A stretch of 64,000 bases of DNA from DATHKG01 sp035489435. Lineage in GTDB: Bacteria > Bacteroidota > Bacteroidia > Chitinophagales > Chitinophagaceae. Each line of letters starts with the position of its first letter. Position 1 is the first letter of the stretch. Under the pieces are notes generated by a model, which saw only the letters and a list, made by a program, of their open reading frames with translations, was not told where the DNA came from and did not search any database. A program made the position numbers and the translations under genes. The stretch is from assembly GCA_035489435.1 (NCBI GenBank), contig DATHKG010000015.1; one strand, 5' to 3'. Shown here one piece after another: positions 41,630 through 50,043 of the stretch.

Positions 41630-42054
41630 TTGACTTGTTTTTAAGATCTATTGAAATTGAGATGTGAGATTGTTTATCGTCACCCTTAAAACTTAAATCC
41701 CAAACTTCGTCTCTGATATCATTTTCCAGTTTAGGCTATATCCTACTGTATAAGCAATTTAAACTCATTCTTCAACACCATCCTTGAAAGCTTTTTAAGC
41801 GATAGAAAATTTAGTTGATTTTTAGACATCTCATTCTCAAGCTATAACAAATATGTCTTTTTTTCGTTGAATCTATTTCCGACTTATATTACAGGTAGTT
41901 AGGCAGTGGCTGTAAATACTGACCTCTTTATGAGGTTAAACACCTACAATCCTGAATAAAAAGTAGTATTTATATCCATTTTTGTATATCATTGTGACCG
42001 TTGACCGTGATGTGTTCGATTTGAAGCTAAAACTTATTAACCAGCCCTAGCCGC
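41630..42054. other. intergenic region between divergent genes, nothing recognised
   Basis: About 425 bases with no coding frame of interest, no RNA gene and no clear TTTG / TAnnTTTG promoter pair that I could defend. The hydrolase (minus) and L,D-transpeptidase (plus) promoters should lie here. Confidence 0.5.
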
Positions 42055-43731
42055 ATGATGCTCAAAAGCAAGATCCTATTCTTAACCAGGTTGATTATCC
42101 CGGTGATCTTTGCTTCCTGTGGTTCGCCGGAAAAGCCGAAGGACAATGATATTGTACCCCAGGAGGAAAATATCAACAGCCGCATCAGCAAAAATCTGCA
42201 ACAAACAATAGAGTATGCCGTAATCAATAAAGGAAGAATCAATGATTCCATATTGCTTGTGCAGGTGCACCTGGTAGAAAAAATATATGCAGGTAACGGT
42301 TACAAACCTGTTTGGCGAAACGATGAAAAATGGTTGCCTGCAGCAGACTCATTATTTGAATTTATTAAGAAATCAAAAGAGTTCGGACTGTTTCCCGCAG
42401 ACTATCATATGAAGCCCGTGCAGGGATCGCTCTATCAACTCGCAAATGATACCTTAGCTGCCAAAAACGCTGCTTTATGGAGTCGCACCGACCTGATGCT
42501 TACAGATGCTTTACTACTTATCGCCAGGCATCTTAAATATGGAAGACTCGAAAGGGACAGTGTGACACTAAGGCCGGATAGCGTGATTAATGAAGATATA
42601 TTTCTCAATACATTTAACCAGGTTGTACAAAGCGGCGATGTAAAAAATACATTACAACAACTTGAGCCAAAACATCCGGATTATGATTCTTTAAAGCTGG
42701 GGCTCAAAGCATTCCTCGACTCTATTTCATTCAAGAGATATACCTATCTTATCTACCCAGATAAAGATTCAGCCAATTTTTACAAGAAATTGCAGAAGCG
42801 GCTATTTGAATCAGATATTGTTGAATCAGCTGTGGAACCGATGGATACCACTGCCTGGCGGACTGTAATATCAACATACCAGAAAGAAAAGGGATTGCGG
42901 GTAACCGGCAAGATCAACGAAACCACTGTAAACAGTCTTAACAATACGGATTGGGAAAAATTTATTCGTGCTGCGATTACGCTTGACCGTTATAAGCTTT
43001 TGTCTGATACCATGCCAATGACTTATGTTTGGGTCAATATTCCTGCATACATGTTGAAAGTGGTTGACACAGACACTATGGTTTTTGAGTCAAGAGTGAT
43101 TGTGGGAACTACAAAAACCAGGACCCCGGTATTGACTTCCCAGGTTTCGAACTTCATAACTTATCCGCAATGGACCGTGCCTTACAGCATCATTTTTAAA
43201 GAGATGCTGCCACAGATTAAACGTGATGTGGGATACCTCGCAAAACAAAACCTGATGATCGTTGATAATAACGACAGTATCATCGATCCATATACCATTG
43301 ACTGGAGCAAACTAAGCAAAAACAGGTTTCCATACCTTATAAAACAGCGCCAGGGTGATGATAACTCCCTGGGAGTTCTTAAATTCAATTTCGCCAATAA
43401 GTATAGCGTTTATTTGCATGATACAAACGCCCGCTGGATGTTTGGCAAAAGCGACAGGGCCCTGAGTCATGGTTGTGTCAGGGTTAAGGATTTTCAACGG
43501 CTGGCGAATTTCCTGGTGAGGAATGACACAATAAAATACCCTCCGGATACGCTTAAGAGATGGATCAGTCGCCAGGAAAAACATGTAGTTTCCGGTTTTG
43601 CAAAAGTTCCGGTATATATCCGGTACTTCTCATGTGAGGGCAAGGGCGGCAGAATTAAGTTTTATCCGGATATTTATAGCGAGGACCGGATTTTACGAAA
43701 CCGTTATTTCGGTGATAAAATCATCATGTAG
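42055..43731 (+). CDS. L,D-transpeptidase lipoprotein (YcbB/LdtD-like)
   Basis: A 558-residue envelope enzyme. It has a lipoprotein signal (FLTRLIIPVIFASC) and a scaffold domain of about 200 residues (GNGYKPVWRNDEKWLPAADS). A peptidoglycan-binding motif follows (YQKEKGLRVTGKINETTVN). The YkuD catalytic domain has the conserved SHGCVRVKDFQRLANFL. It makes 3-3 cross-links or attaches proteins to peptidoglycan. The last codons lie within a 40-bp repeat that continues past the stop. Confidence 0.92.
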   Translation: MMLKSKILFLTRLIIPVIFASCGSPEKPKDNDIVPQEENINSRISKNLQQTIEYAVINKGRINDSILLVQVHLVEKIYAGNGYKPVWRNDEKWLPAADSLFEFIKKSKEFGLFPADYHMKPVQGSLYQLANDTLAAKNAALWSRTDLMLTDALLLIARHLKYGRLERDSVTLRPDSVINEDIFLNTFNQVVQSGDVKNTLQQLEPKHPDYDSLKLGLKAFLDSISFKRYTYLIYPDKDSANFYKKLQKRLFESDIVESAVEPMDTTAWRTVISTYQKEKGLRVTGKINETTVNSLNNTDWEKFIRAAITLDRYKLLSDTMPMTYVWVNIPAYMLKVVDTDTMVFESRVIVGTTKTRTPVLTSQVSNFITYPQWTVPYSIIFKEMLPQIKRDVGYLAKQNLMIVDNNDSIIDPYTIDWSKLSKNRFPYLIKQRQGDDNSLGVLKFNFANKYSVYLHDTNARWMFGKSDRALSHGCVRVKDFQRLANFLVRNDTIKYPPDTLKRWISRQEKHVVSGFAKVPVYIRYFSCEGKGGRIKFYPDIYSEDRILRNRYFGDKIIM

Positions 43732-43820
43732 TGTATAAAACCGCTATTTCGGAGATAAAACCTTGCTGTCGTATATAAAACCGTCACATAGTGTATAAAA
43801 TCTTCATGTTGCGTATAAAA
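43701..43820 (+). repeat. 40/20-bp tandem repeat that includes the end of the L,D-transpeptidase gene
   Basis: 43701-43740 (the last coding bases, the TAG stop at 43729-43731 and nine more bases) is duplicated at 43741-43780 with matching columns: CCGTTATTTC/CCGCTATTTC, GGTGATAAAA/GGAGATAAAA, GTGTATAAAA/GTATATAAAA. Two 20-base half units ending GTGTATAAAA and GCGTATAAAA follow (43781-43820). The 3' end of the gene itself is part of the array. Degenerate copies may extend to about 43850. Confidence 0.88.
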
Positions 43821-43977
43821 CTAATGTGTTTCGTAAACGAATGTGTAGAGTGATAACTGGCGGGTTGTGTAAAACCATCATTTAAAATAAAAATTTATCA
43901 TGTAGTATAGATGTTTATCATCTGGTTATATAATATTAATCATGGTAAGTAAGATGATTTGAGCCAACACTATTTCT

Positions 43978-44439
43978 ATGAAAACAACCATCCTTTTGTT
44001 AACCATTATGCTACTGGCTTTTGTCAATGCTGCAACTGCACAGGACAAGGCGGGCAAACCTGGTCCGAAACCGCCACAAAAGACTTCGGCAAAACGGGTC
44101 AAAAAAACGGCGAAGATCCAATATGGGATGGCAAGTTTTTACCATAGTAAGTTCCACGGCAGAAAAACTTCTTCAGGCGAAAAATATGATCAGGATAAGA
44201 TGACGGCTGCCCATAACGGGCTTCCGATGAATACCTGGATCCGTGTTACCAATATCAAGAATGGCAGATCGGTTATCGTAAAAATCAATGACCGCCTGCA
44301 TCACCGCAATGAGCGACTTGTCGATCTCAGCCGCAGCGCTGCTTCGAAACTCGGGTATATAGGTCGTGGTCTCGCCCGTGTAAAAGTAGAAGTACTCGGA
44401 AAAATTAAACCCACTGAAATTGCAAAAAAGGATCTGTAA
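43978..44439 (+). CDS. RlpA-like lytic transglycosylase/septal protein
   Basis: A 153-residue protein. A signal peptide (MKTTILLLTIMLLAFVNAATAQ) and a basic low-complexity linker are followed by a double-psi beta-barrel: GMASFYHSKFHGRKTSSGEK, NTWIRVTNIKNGRSVIVKIN, DRLVDLSRSAASKLG-like end. RlpA cleaves denuded glycan strands. No SPOR domain is present, which is common in short Bacteroidota homologues. It sits between an L,D-transpeptidase and an outer membrane barrel gene. Confidence 0.9.
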   Translation: MKTTILLLTIMLLAFVNAATAQDKAGKPGPKPPQKTSAKRVKKTAKIQYGMASFYHSKFHGRKTSSGEKYDQDKMTAAHNGLPMNTWIRVTNIKNGRSVIVKINDRLHHRNERLVDLSRSAASKLGYIGRGLARVKVEVLGKIKPTEIAKKDL

Positions 44440-44495
44440 ATTTAAACCTAGATTGGCTATGCAGAAGATCCGGACGATTTCTAAATCTTGTCTTT

Positions 44496-45218
44496 ATGAG
44501 AAGGGGTTTCTTACTGGTACTTTGTTTCATTCTGTTTCATTTTGTTGTTTCCAGCCAGGTTAAATCATATATACAGGATCCAACCCTGTCAGTCTTTTTT
44601 GCCTTTAATGATTTCAAGTCAGCCGCCAATGTCCGCGCAACCTCACTTTCAGAGGCCATCAGGAATAAGCAATTTGGAAAAATAAGTGAAATGTCGCCCG
44701 GCCTGGGCCTGAATTATATAGAAGGCCTGGATAAGCATTTTGATGTTTCTATCACCCTCACCGGGTCATTTCTTGATTATCCATTCGAAAACAAGCCGCC
44801 TCTTAATAAAGATAATTTCCTGATAGAAGGAGATGTGTCGATACGGGGAAAAATGTTTTCAAACAAAAGCATATTATCGCCCTACCTGCAGGTAGGTGCC
44901 GGCGCCTCTTTTTATGCCGGTTACTATGCCGCTTATATCCCGGCAGGAGCTGGCATCCAGGTAAGTTTTTTTGATGAAGCCTATTTGCTGATTAATGCAC
45001 AATACAGGATACCAGTGACTTCCCTGTCCAGCTACCATTTTTATTATAGTATCGGGCTCGCAGGAAAAATCGGGCGCAAAAAACAAAACCGGGCACCACA
45101 GCAGGTGACAATACCAGTTAGAGAGCAGTCTGACAGGGATGGTGACGGAGTAGCGGATGGTGATGATGCCTGCCCGGATACTAAAGGCTCCATTCAAAAT
45201 AAAGGTTGTCCGCAATAA
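44496..45218 (+). CDS. outer membrane beta-barrel protein with a C-terminal TSP3 calcium repeat, no OmpA domain
   Basis: A 240-residue protein. A signal peptide (GFLLVLCFILFHFVVSSQ) is followed by an eight-strand-type barrel (LSVFFAFNDFKSAAN, GLGLNYIEGLDKHFDVSITL, PYLQVGAGASFYAGYYAAYI). It ends with a single thrombospondin type 3 segment, DRDGDGVADGDDACPDTKGS, then NKGCPQ. In related proteins this segment leads into an OmpA peptidoglycan-binding domain; here translation stops at GCPQ. Confidence 0.8.
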   Translation: MRRGFLLVLCFILFHFVVSSQVKSYIQDPTLSVFFAFNDFKSAANVRATSLSEAIRNKQFGKISEMSPGLGLNYIEGLDKHFDVSITLTGSFLDYPFENKPPLNKDNFLIEGDVSIRGKMFSNKSILSPYLQVGAGASFYAGYYAAYIPAGAGIQVSFFDEAYLLINAQYRIPVTSLSSYHFYYSIGLAGKIGRKKQNRAPQQVTIPVREQSDRDGDGVADGDDACPDTKGSIQNKGCPQ

Positions 45219-45359
45219 GGCCCTGGAATACAGGTCTCCATTGAATCTGACTGATTTTAATTTCCATATTGCCCGTGATGACATTATTATTTGCAGGTTA
45301 AAGGTTCTAATTTGAGTTTTTCACTCCTTTCAGTTCAAAATACATAACTCATACCCTTT

Positions 45360-46193
45360 ATGAAAACGTTTTTAAGCCTTATCATTCTTGCATTAATAGG
45401 GGTAACAGCCTGGTATTTTATCACTCAACATAAAACTACCGAGGTAGTTACCGTAACAACCACTAACACCGACACACTATTGATAGTTAAAGATTCTATC
45501 ATAAATGCAAATTCGTTCGATACCATTCCACTCGGGTTTTACCAGGGCATGTTACCATGCAAAAACTGTGAAGGAGTTCAGCGTACTGTGATGTTTAATG
45601 CAGATGATGAATATACAATGGAAGAAGTCAATTGGGGAAGAGGAACCAATGCAATCAAAACCCAGGGAACCTGGACAAATGAAAAAGGCCTGTTCGTGCT
45701 ATCGCAGAAAGGCAAGATTGTTTCGAAATACAAACTGGTCAAAGACAGCCTGATAAACACAGAGTATAATGGAGCCAGGATTCCGGATTCTCTGTCAGCA
45801 CAATATGTGTTATTCAAAAAGAATACTTCTCCTCAGAATGTTTCCTGGAAGCAAAGAAAATCAGAGGGCATTGATATAGTAGGCAATGGCACAGAACCTT
45901 TCTGGAGCATTGAAATTGACAAAGAGAAATTAATTTTATTTCGTCTTGCCGACACACAGAAACCTGTAATCATTCCAATTGAAAGGCCGGTAATGACGAA
46001 AGACAGCGTTGTGTATTCAGTGACTACCGATGGCGGTATCCCACTGAAAATTTCTATTTCTTCCAGGTTTTGTAATGATGGTATGAGCGATCACCTGTAT
46101 GAATACAAAATGACTGTCTGGTTCAAAGGAAAAGTGTATAAAGGTTGTGCAGTTATGCTTAATGACGATAACAAATCATATACTAAGAGATAA
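45360..46193 (+). CDS. NlpE-like and COG3650-like envelope protein
   Basis: A 277-residue protein with an N-terminal membrane anchor (LSLIILALIGVTAWYFIT). The first domain is NlpE-like with a CxxC (GFYQGMLPCKNCEGVQRTVM, about 60-79), followed by NEKGLFVLSQKGKIVSKYKL. The second (about 170-270) is COG3650-like: VGNGTEPFWSIEIDKEKLIL, FCNDGMSDHLYEYKMTV and YKGCAVML. NlpE-type lipoproteins sense surface contact or copper stress in other bacteria. Here no lipobox is seen, so it may be anchored by its helix. Confidence 0.75.
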   Translation: MKTFLSLIILALIGVTAWYFITQHKTTEVVTVTTTNTDTLLIVKDSIINANSFDTIPLGFYQGMLPCKNCEGVQRTVMFNADDEYTMEEVNWGRGTNAIKTQGTWTNEKGLFVLSQKGKIVSKYKLVKDSLINTEYNGARIPDSLSAQYVLFKKNTSPQNVSWKQRKSEGIDIVGNGTEPFWSIEIDKEKLILFRLADTQKPVIIPIERPVMTKDSVVYSVTTDGGIPLKISISSRFCNDGMSDHLYEYKMTVWFKGKVYKGCAVMLNDDNKSYTKR

Positions 46194-46253
46194 TATTCAA
46201 AACCAGGGAGCTTGTTTCGATATCGGCAAAATCATTTCATCTTAATTATTCTT

Positions 46254-46290
46254 AATAAAGAGAACGGGTTAAAAATCCGTTCTCTTTATT
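46254..46290. terminator. bidirectional terminator overlapping the end of the FG-GAP gene
   Basis: AATAAAGAGAACGG (46254-46267) and CCGTTCTCTTTATT (46277-46290) are perfect 14-base complements. It lies between convergent genes. On the minus strand the 5' arm is coding sequence and the loop contains the TAA stop of the FG-GAP protein (46269-46271). Confidence 0.85.
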
Positions 46291-49200
46291 TCACCCTTTC
46301 GGTTTATTATTTCAACAGCTGAAATCTGATCGTTGATTTCGATAAACGATGAAGACTGGGATAAAAACGAAGAACCTGTATAATTTTCCATCTTCCTTTT
46401 GCGACCATTTTTCAAAGTCACGATGATATCCATATCTTCAGCATTAACCGGGTACAGCTTGCCTGTTTTTCTTTTGCGGTATAATTTCAACCTGTCTTTG
46501 TTTTGGCTGGCCGCCAGGAAATAATTGTTGTTGTTATCGCGGATCTTAGCAAGGCCCTTCGCATTGCCGGGAAGATATAATCCGCTTTCTGCCATACTCA
46601 GTGTCCTGAAATTTCCTTTTCCATCACCAGTCATAACAAGGCCATTCATAGCATCATACCTGCCTATTGCTGGCTCTGCACCGAAGTCATTGCCTGTTAG
46701 TGCAATGTCAAGGTTTCCATCGCCATTGAGGTCGTCTGTCACTATTCCAAATACGGGGGCAAGCTGGGCCGACCAGGGCAGGGGTCGGATGCCAAATTTT
46801 CCATTTCCCTGGTTTTCTATATATGCACTTTGCATAAAAACCGCTTCGCGTTTATAAGCTGAATCAATAACCGCAGGTGGAAACATATGCTTCAGCTCAG
46901 CACCGGCAAAAGACCTGTATGTAAGATATTTCTTTTTCAAGGCCGGTAACTGATCAATGATATCGTTTCTTGATTGCGCCGGAAATTCTCTTTTAATACC
47001 GGTGGAATCAAAAAGATATAATGATGGTACGGCCACCCAGCCACTGTTGTTGGCAAAATCACCGGCATATATTCTCAGGGGATGTTCAGCGGTGCCCCGA
47101 TAGAATGTGTTAGTTCCTAAATTACCGGCTATATAGTCGATATCACCATCATTGTCAAAATCTCCGCCGGCAATACTGTTCCACCAGCCGGTAAACTTAT
47201 CTGTTCCGGTGGTTGATGAAATATCTTTGAATATGCCATTCTGATTTTTGAAAAATTTTAAAGCCGACCATTCACCTGCAACAATGAGGTCCTTCCAGCC
47301 ATCATTATCAAAATCGGTGAAAATCGCATCACAGCTTAGCCCGATGTTCTTTAATCCCGGTGCTGAAGCTTCACTGATATCTGTAAATTTTATCTGACCA
47401 GATTTCGAATCATTGCGGTACAAAAAACTACTCACTGCTTCGGGATACCGACCGGGGAATACTCTTCCACCGACAAACAGATCAAGATCTCCGTCGTTGT
47501 CAATATCTGCTGCCTTAACACAGCTTTTACTTGCATTGTTTGCAGGCAACATTTGTTTCGCTGACTTGAAATTTCCTTTACCTGTATTTTCATAAAACCT
47601 GTCGTCATAATATGGGCTGCCAGGCGCGGCTTCTATGCTTCCGCTGGCCAGGTATAAATCAAGGTCGCCGTCAGTGTCGGCATCAAATAATAATACACCT
47701 TCTGTTTCAGATCTGGCGGCATCGGCTGCTGTATCTATCGGCAATAATCTGGTTATATATTTTCCGTTGGGTTGCTGCATTAAAAAAGTCGTGGGAAGAT
47801 TTTCTGTACCACCCACGCAAATATCTTCGTAGCCATTATTGTCAATATCACCTACGGCTATAGCAGGGCCATACTCTGAGAATTTATGAGGCAATAAGCG
47901 CTGATAGTTAAAGTCAATAAAGTCTTTTTCATTATGACGGTAATTGATATTCATTATATCAGTAACATCGGTGAAAAGACTGGATGGTATCCGGACTGCA
48001 GGAACACCTGGCGAAGCATTTTGTTGATCCACCCGGAGCGTCTGATTTGTTTTAACATCAACCAGTGTTTGCATTTTGTCGCCCGGCCATTTGATCACAA
48101 TCGAATCGATTTTTGTTTCCTTTGGAAATCCAAACACCAGGCTGTTTTCAACGCAGGATAGATAGCCTCTCACAGGTGAGTTCTCCCAGGTGAGTTGTTT
48201 ATCACCATAAAATACGGTGGCGATGGCACCAATTCCATCCAAATTACCACGACTGCCCCTGAACTTTATTTTTATATAGTTTGAGGTAATGGTATCCTTT
48301 GCTGTCTCCGCAGTGTAAAGCTGATTTTCATATACAAAAGCTTCCTGGTTGATATTGTTTACTATATAATCAAGATCACCATCATTGTCGAGATCGGCAT
48401 AAATCGCACCATTGGAAAAAGAAGGTTCATCCAGTCCCCAATCCTTTGTTTTGTTTACGAATTGTAAATCCCCGGCATTCTGATATGCATAGTTGCTAAC
48501 CCTGATCTGTGGTATCTCGTCTAATAATGTTTGTTTTGAAGCAATTTTCCCGGCCCGGGTCCTGAATGATACAAAGTCGTGATCTGTTACATCACGCGGG
48601 TAACCGTTTGTGATAAAAATATCCCGGTTACCATCATTGTCAAAATCTGCAATCGATGGGTTCCAGCTCCAATCCGTTTCAGCCACACCAGCAAAATAAC
48701 CCAGGTCTGCGAAAACAGGATCACCTGTTGAATCATTACCAAGTGTTCTCGGACCCATATTGATCTGGAGTGTATTCCGCACATACTGGAAACTGTTTTG
48801 GCCAGCCATCATGGTCTGATATACATAGTAATTATTACCGCTCATGTTCTTTTTCTTCCGGTAATTATCTTCCGGGTTCATGTCGACCGCAATAATATCG
48901 TTCAGGCCATCGCCGTTCAGATCCGCCACATCGTTGCCCATGGCATTCTGGGATGTGTGTTTAAAATAAATATCAGATTTATTAGTGAACGTGCCGTTCC
49001 TGTTGTTTATGTACAGAAGATCCCCATCATAAAAATCATTGGTTACATAAATATCTTTCCAACCGTCATTGTTCATGTCGGCTATAGATAATCCAAGTCC
49101 ATAACCGGGTTCTTTTATTCCCGCCTGGGATGACACATCGGTAAAGACAGGATGTTTTAAAGATTCACTCCAATCATTGCGATATAGTTTATCAGCATCA

Positions 49201-49850
49201 GCGCGGGCACTATCGCCGGGATTTCTGCCCGACAACTCCGCTACATTTCTTTGAATAAGTTTTGTTTCGACTACATAAAGATCAAGATCCCCATCGTTGT
49301 CATAGTCGAAAAAAGCTCCCTGCACCGAGTATCCAGTATCGGCAATATTATATTCTTTCGCCAGCTCTTTAAATACAGGAACGCCATCTTTATCCACTCC
49401 CTGGTTTACATATAAAAGGTTTCTTCTCCGATTTGGATCTTTTTTGATAGCCATGCAAACATAAATATCCTGGAGGCCATCACTGTTAATATCCACTACC
49501 GAAGCACCATTGCTCCACATACCTTCACCGGAGACTTTTGCGATACCGGTAACATCTTTAAATTCGAATTTTCCATTGTTTAGATATAGTTTGTTGCTGA
49601 CTTCACTAGCAGTGAAATACAGGTCAGTCGAACCATCATTATTAAAATCACCTGCAGCTACGCCGCCGCCATTATAAAGAAACTCAAGATCAACCGGGTT
49701 CACAGAATCGTTCTCTACAATTTTGTTATTAAAGTAAATATTGGTTGAAGACGATTCACGTTTTTTAAACACCTTATGTTCATTTGTGTCACAAGCTATA
49801 ACCAATTGAATACAAAACATAAAAAGCAAAACATTTCTCATAGCATTCAT
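46269..49850 (-). CDS. giant FG-GAP/VCBS-repeat lipoprotein with ASPIC/UnbV domain (CRTAC1-like)
   Basis: A 1193-residue lipoprotein (LFMFCIQLVIAC). Many FG-GAP/VCBS calcium-binding blade motifs are visible: GDFNNDGSTDLYFTA, DINSDGLQDIYVC, DYDNDGDLDLYV, DLDNDGDLDYIVN, DIDNDGDLDLFVGG, DFDNDGDIDYIAG. They form one or more propellers. An ASPIC/UnbV domain lies at about 540-630 (GNLDGIGAIATVFYGDKQL, IKWPGDKMQTLVDV). Such proteins often accompany SusC/SusD loci in Bacteroidota and are thought to bind carbohydrates or proteins at the cell surface. It lies 194 bases downstream of susD. Confidence 0.9.
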   Translation of the reverse strand: MNAMRNVLLFMFCIQLVIACDTNEHKVFKKRESSSTNIYFNNKIVENDSVNPVDLEFLYNGGGVAAGDFNNDGSTDLYFTASEVSNKLYLNNGKFEFKDVTGIAKVSGEGMWSNGASVVDINSDGLQDIYVCMAIKKDPNRRRNLLYVNQGVDKDGVPVFKELAKEYNIADTGYSVQGAFFDYDNDGDLDLYVVETKLIQRNVAELSGRNPGDSARADADKLYRNDWSESLKHPVFTDVSSQAGIKEPGYGLGLSIADMNNDGWKDIYVTNDFYDGDLLYINNRNGTFTNKSDIYFKHTSQNAMGNDVADLNGDGLNDIIAVDMNPEDNYRKKKNMSGNNYYVYQTMMAGQNSFQYVRNTLQINMGPRTLGNDSTGDPVFADLGYFAGVAETDWSWNPSIADFDNDGNRDIFITNGYPRDVTDHDFVSFRTRAGKIASKQTLLDEIPQIRVSNYAYQNAGDLQFVNKTKDWGLDEPSFSNGAIYADLDNDGDLDYIVNNINQEAFVYENQLYTAETAKDTITSNYIKIKFRGSRGNLDGIGAIATVFYGDKQLTWENSPVRGYLSCVENSLVFGFPKETKIDSIVIKWPGDKMQTLVDVKTNQTLRVDQQNASPGVPAVRIPSSLFTDVTDIMNINYRHNEKDFIDFNYQRLLPHKFSEYGPAIAVGDIDNNGYEDICVGGTENLPTTFLMQQPNGKYITRLLPIDTAADAARSETEGVLLFDADTDGDLDLYLASGSIEAAPGSPYYDDRFYENTGKGNFKSAKQMLPANNASKSCVKAADIDNDGDLDLFVGGRVFPGRYPEAVSSFLYRNDSKSGQIKFTDISEASAPGLKNIGLSCDAIFTDFDNDGWKDLIVAGEWSALKFFKNQNGIFKDISSTTGTDKFTGWWNSIAGGDFDNDGDIDYIAGNLGTNTFYRGTAEHPLRIYAGDFANNSGWVAVPSLYLFDSTGIKREFPAQSRNDIIDQLPALKKKYLTYRSFAGAELKHMFPPAVIDSAYKREAVFMQSAYIENQGNGKFGIRPLPWSAQLAPVFGIVTDDLNGDGNLDIALTGNDFGAEPAIGRYDAMNGLVMTGDGKGNFRTLSMAESGLYLPGNAKGLAKIRDNNNNYFLAASQNKDRLKLYRKRKTGKLYPVNAEDMDIIVTLKNGRKRKMENYTGSSFLSQSSSFIEINDQISAVEIINRKGEIKRTDF

Positions 49851-49974
49851 ATAGCCTCTATTGATAAGCAGATCAAAAATTATGATGTTTCAATTTAAGA
49901 TTTATACAAGTCAGATACAAGCCTAAATCGAAGGAAAATCTTGTCAGATCCCGGTGACTTCAAATGTCAAAAAG

Positions 49975-50007
49975 AAAAAAAGCATCCTTGAAAGAGGATG
50001 CTTTTTT
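49975..50007. terminator. Rho-independent terminator between susD and the FG-GAP gene
   Basis: AAAAAAGCATCCT pairs with AGGATGCTTTTTT around a short loop. A runs on one side and T runs on the other make it usable in both directions. It should reduce read-through from susCD into the FG-GAP gene. Confidence 0.85.
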
Positions 50008-50043
50008 ACATATAAGATCAATTGCTATTAAAAAACATTTGAT

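Noticed and set aside
42027..42270. Minus-strand 60-75-codon frames at the start of the L,D-transpeptidase gene
   Set aside because: They are antisense to the lipoprotein signal and scaffold domain of a well-supported gene.
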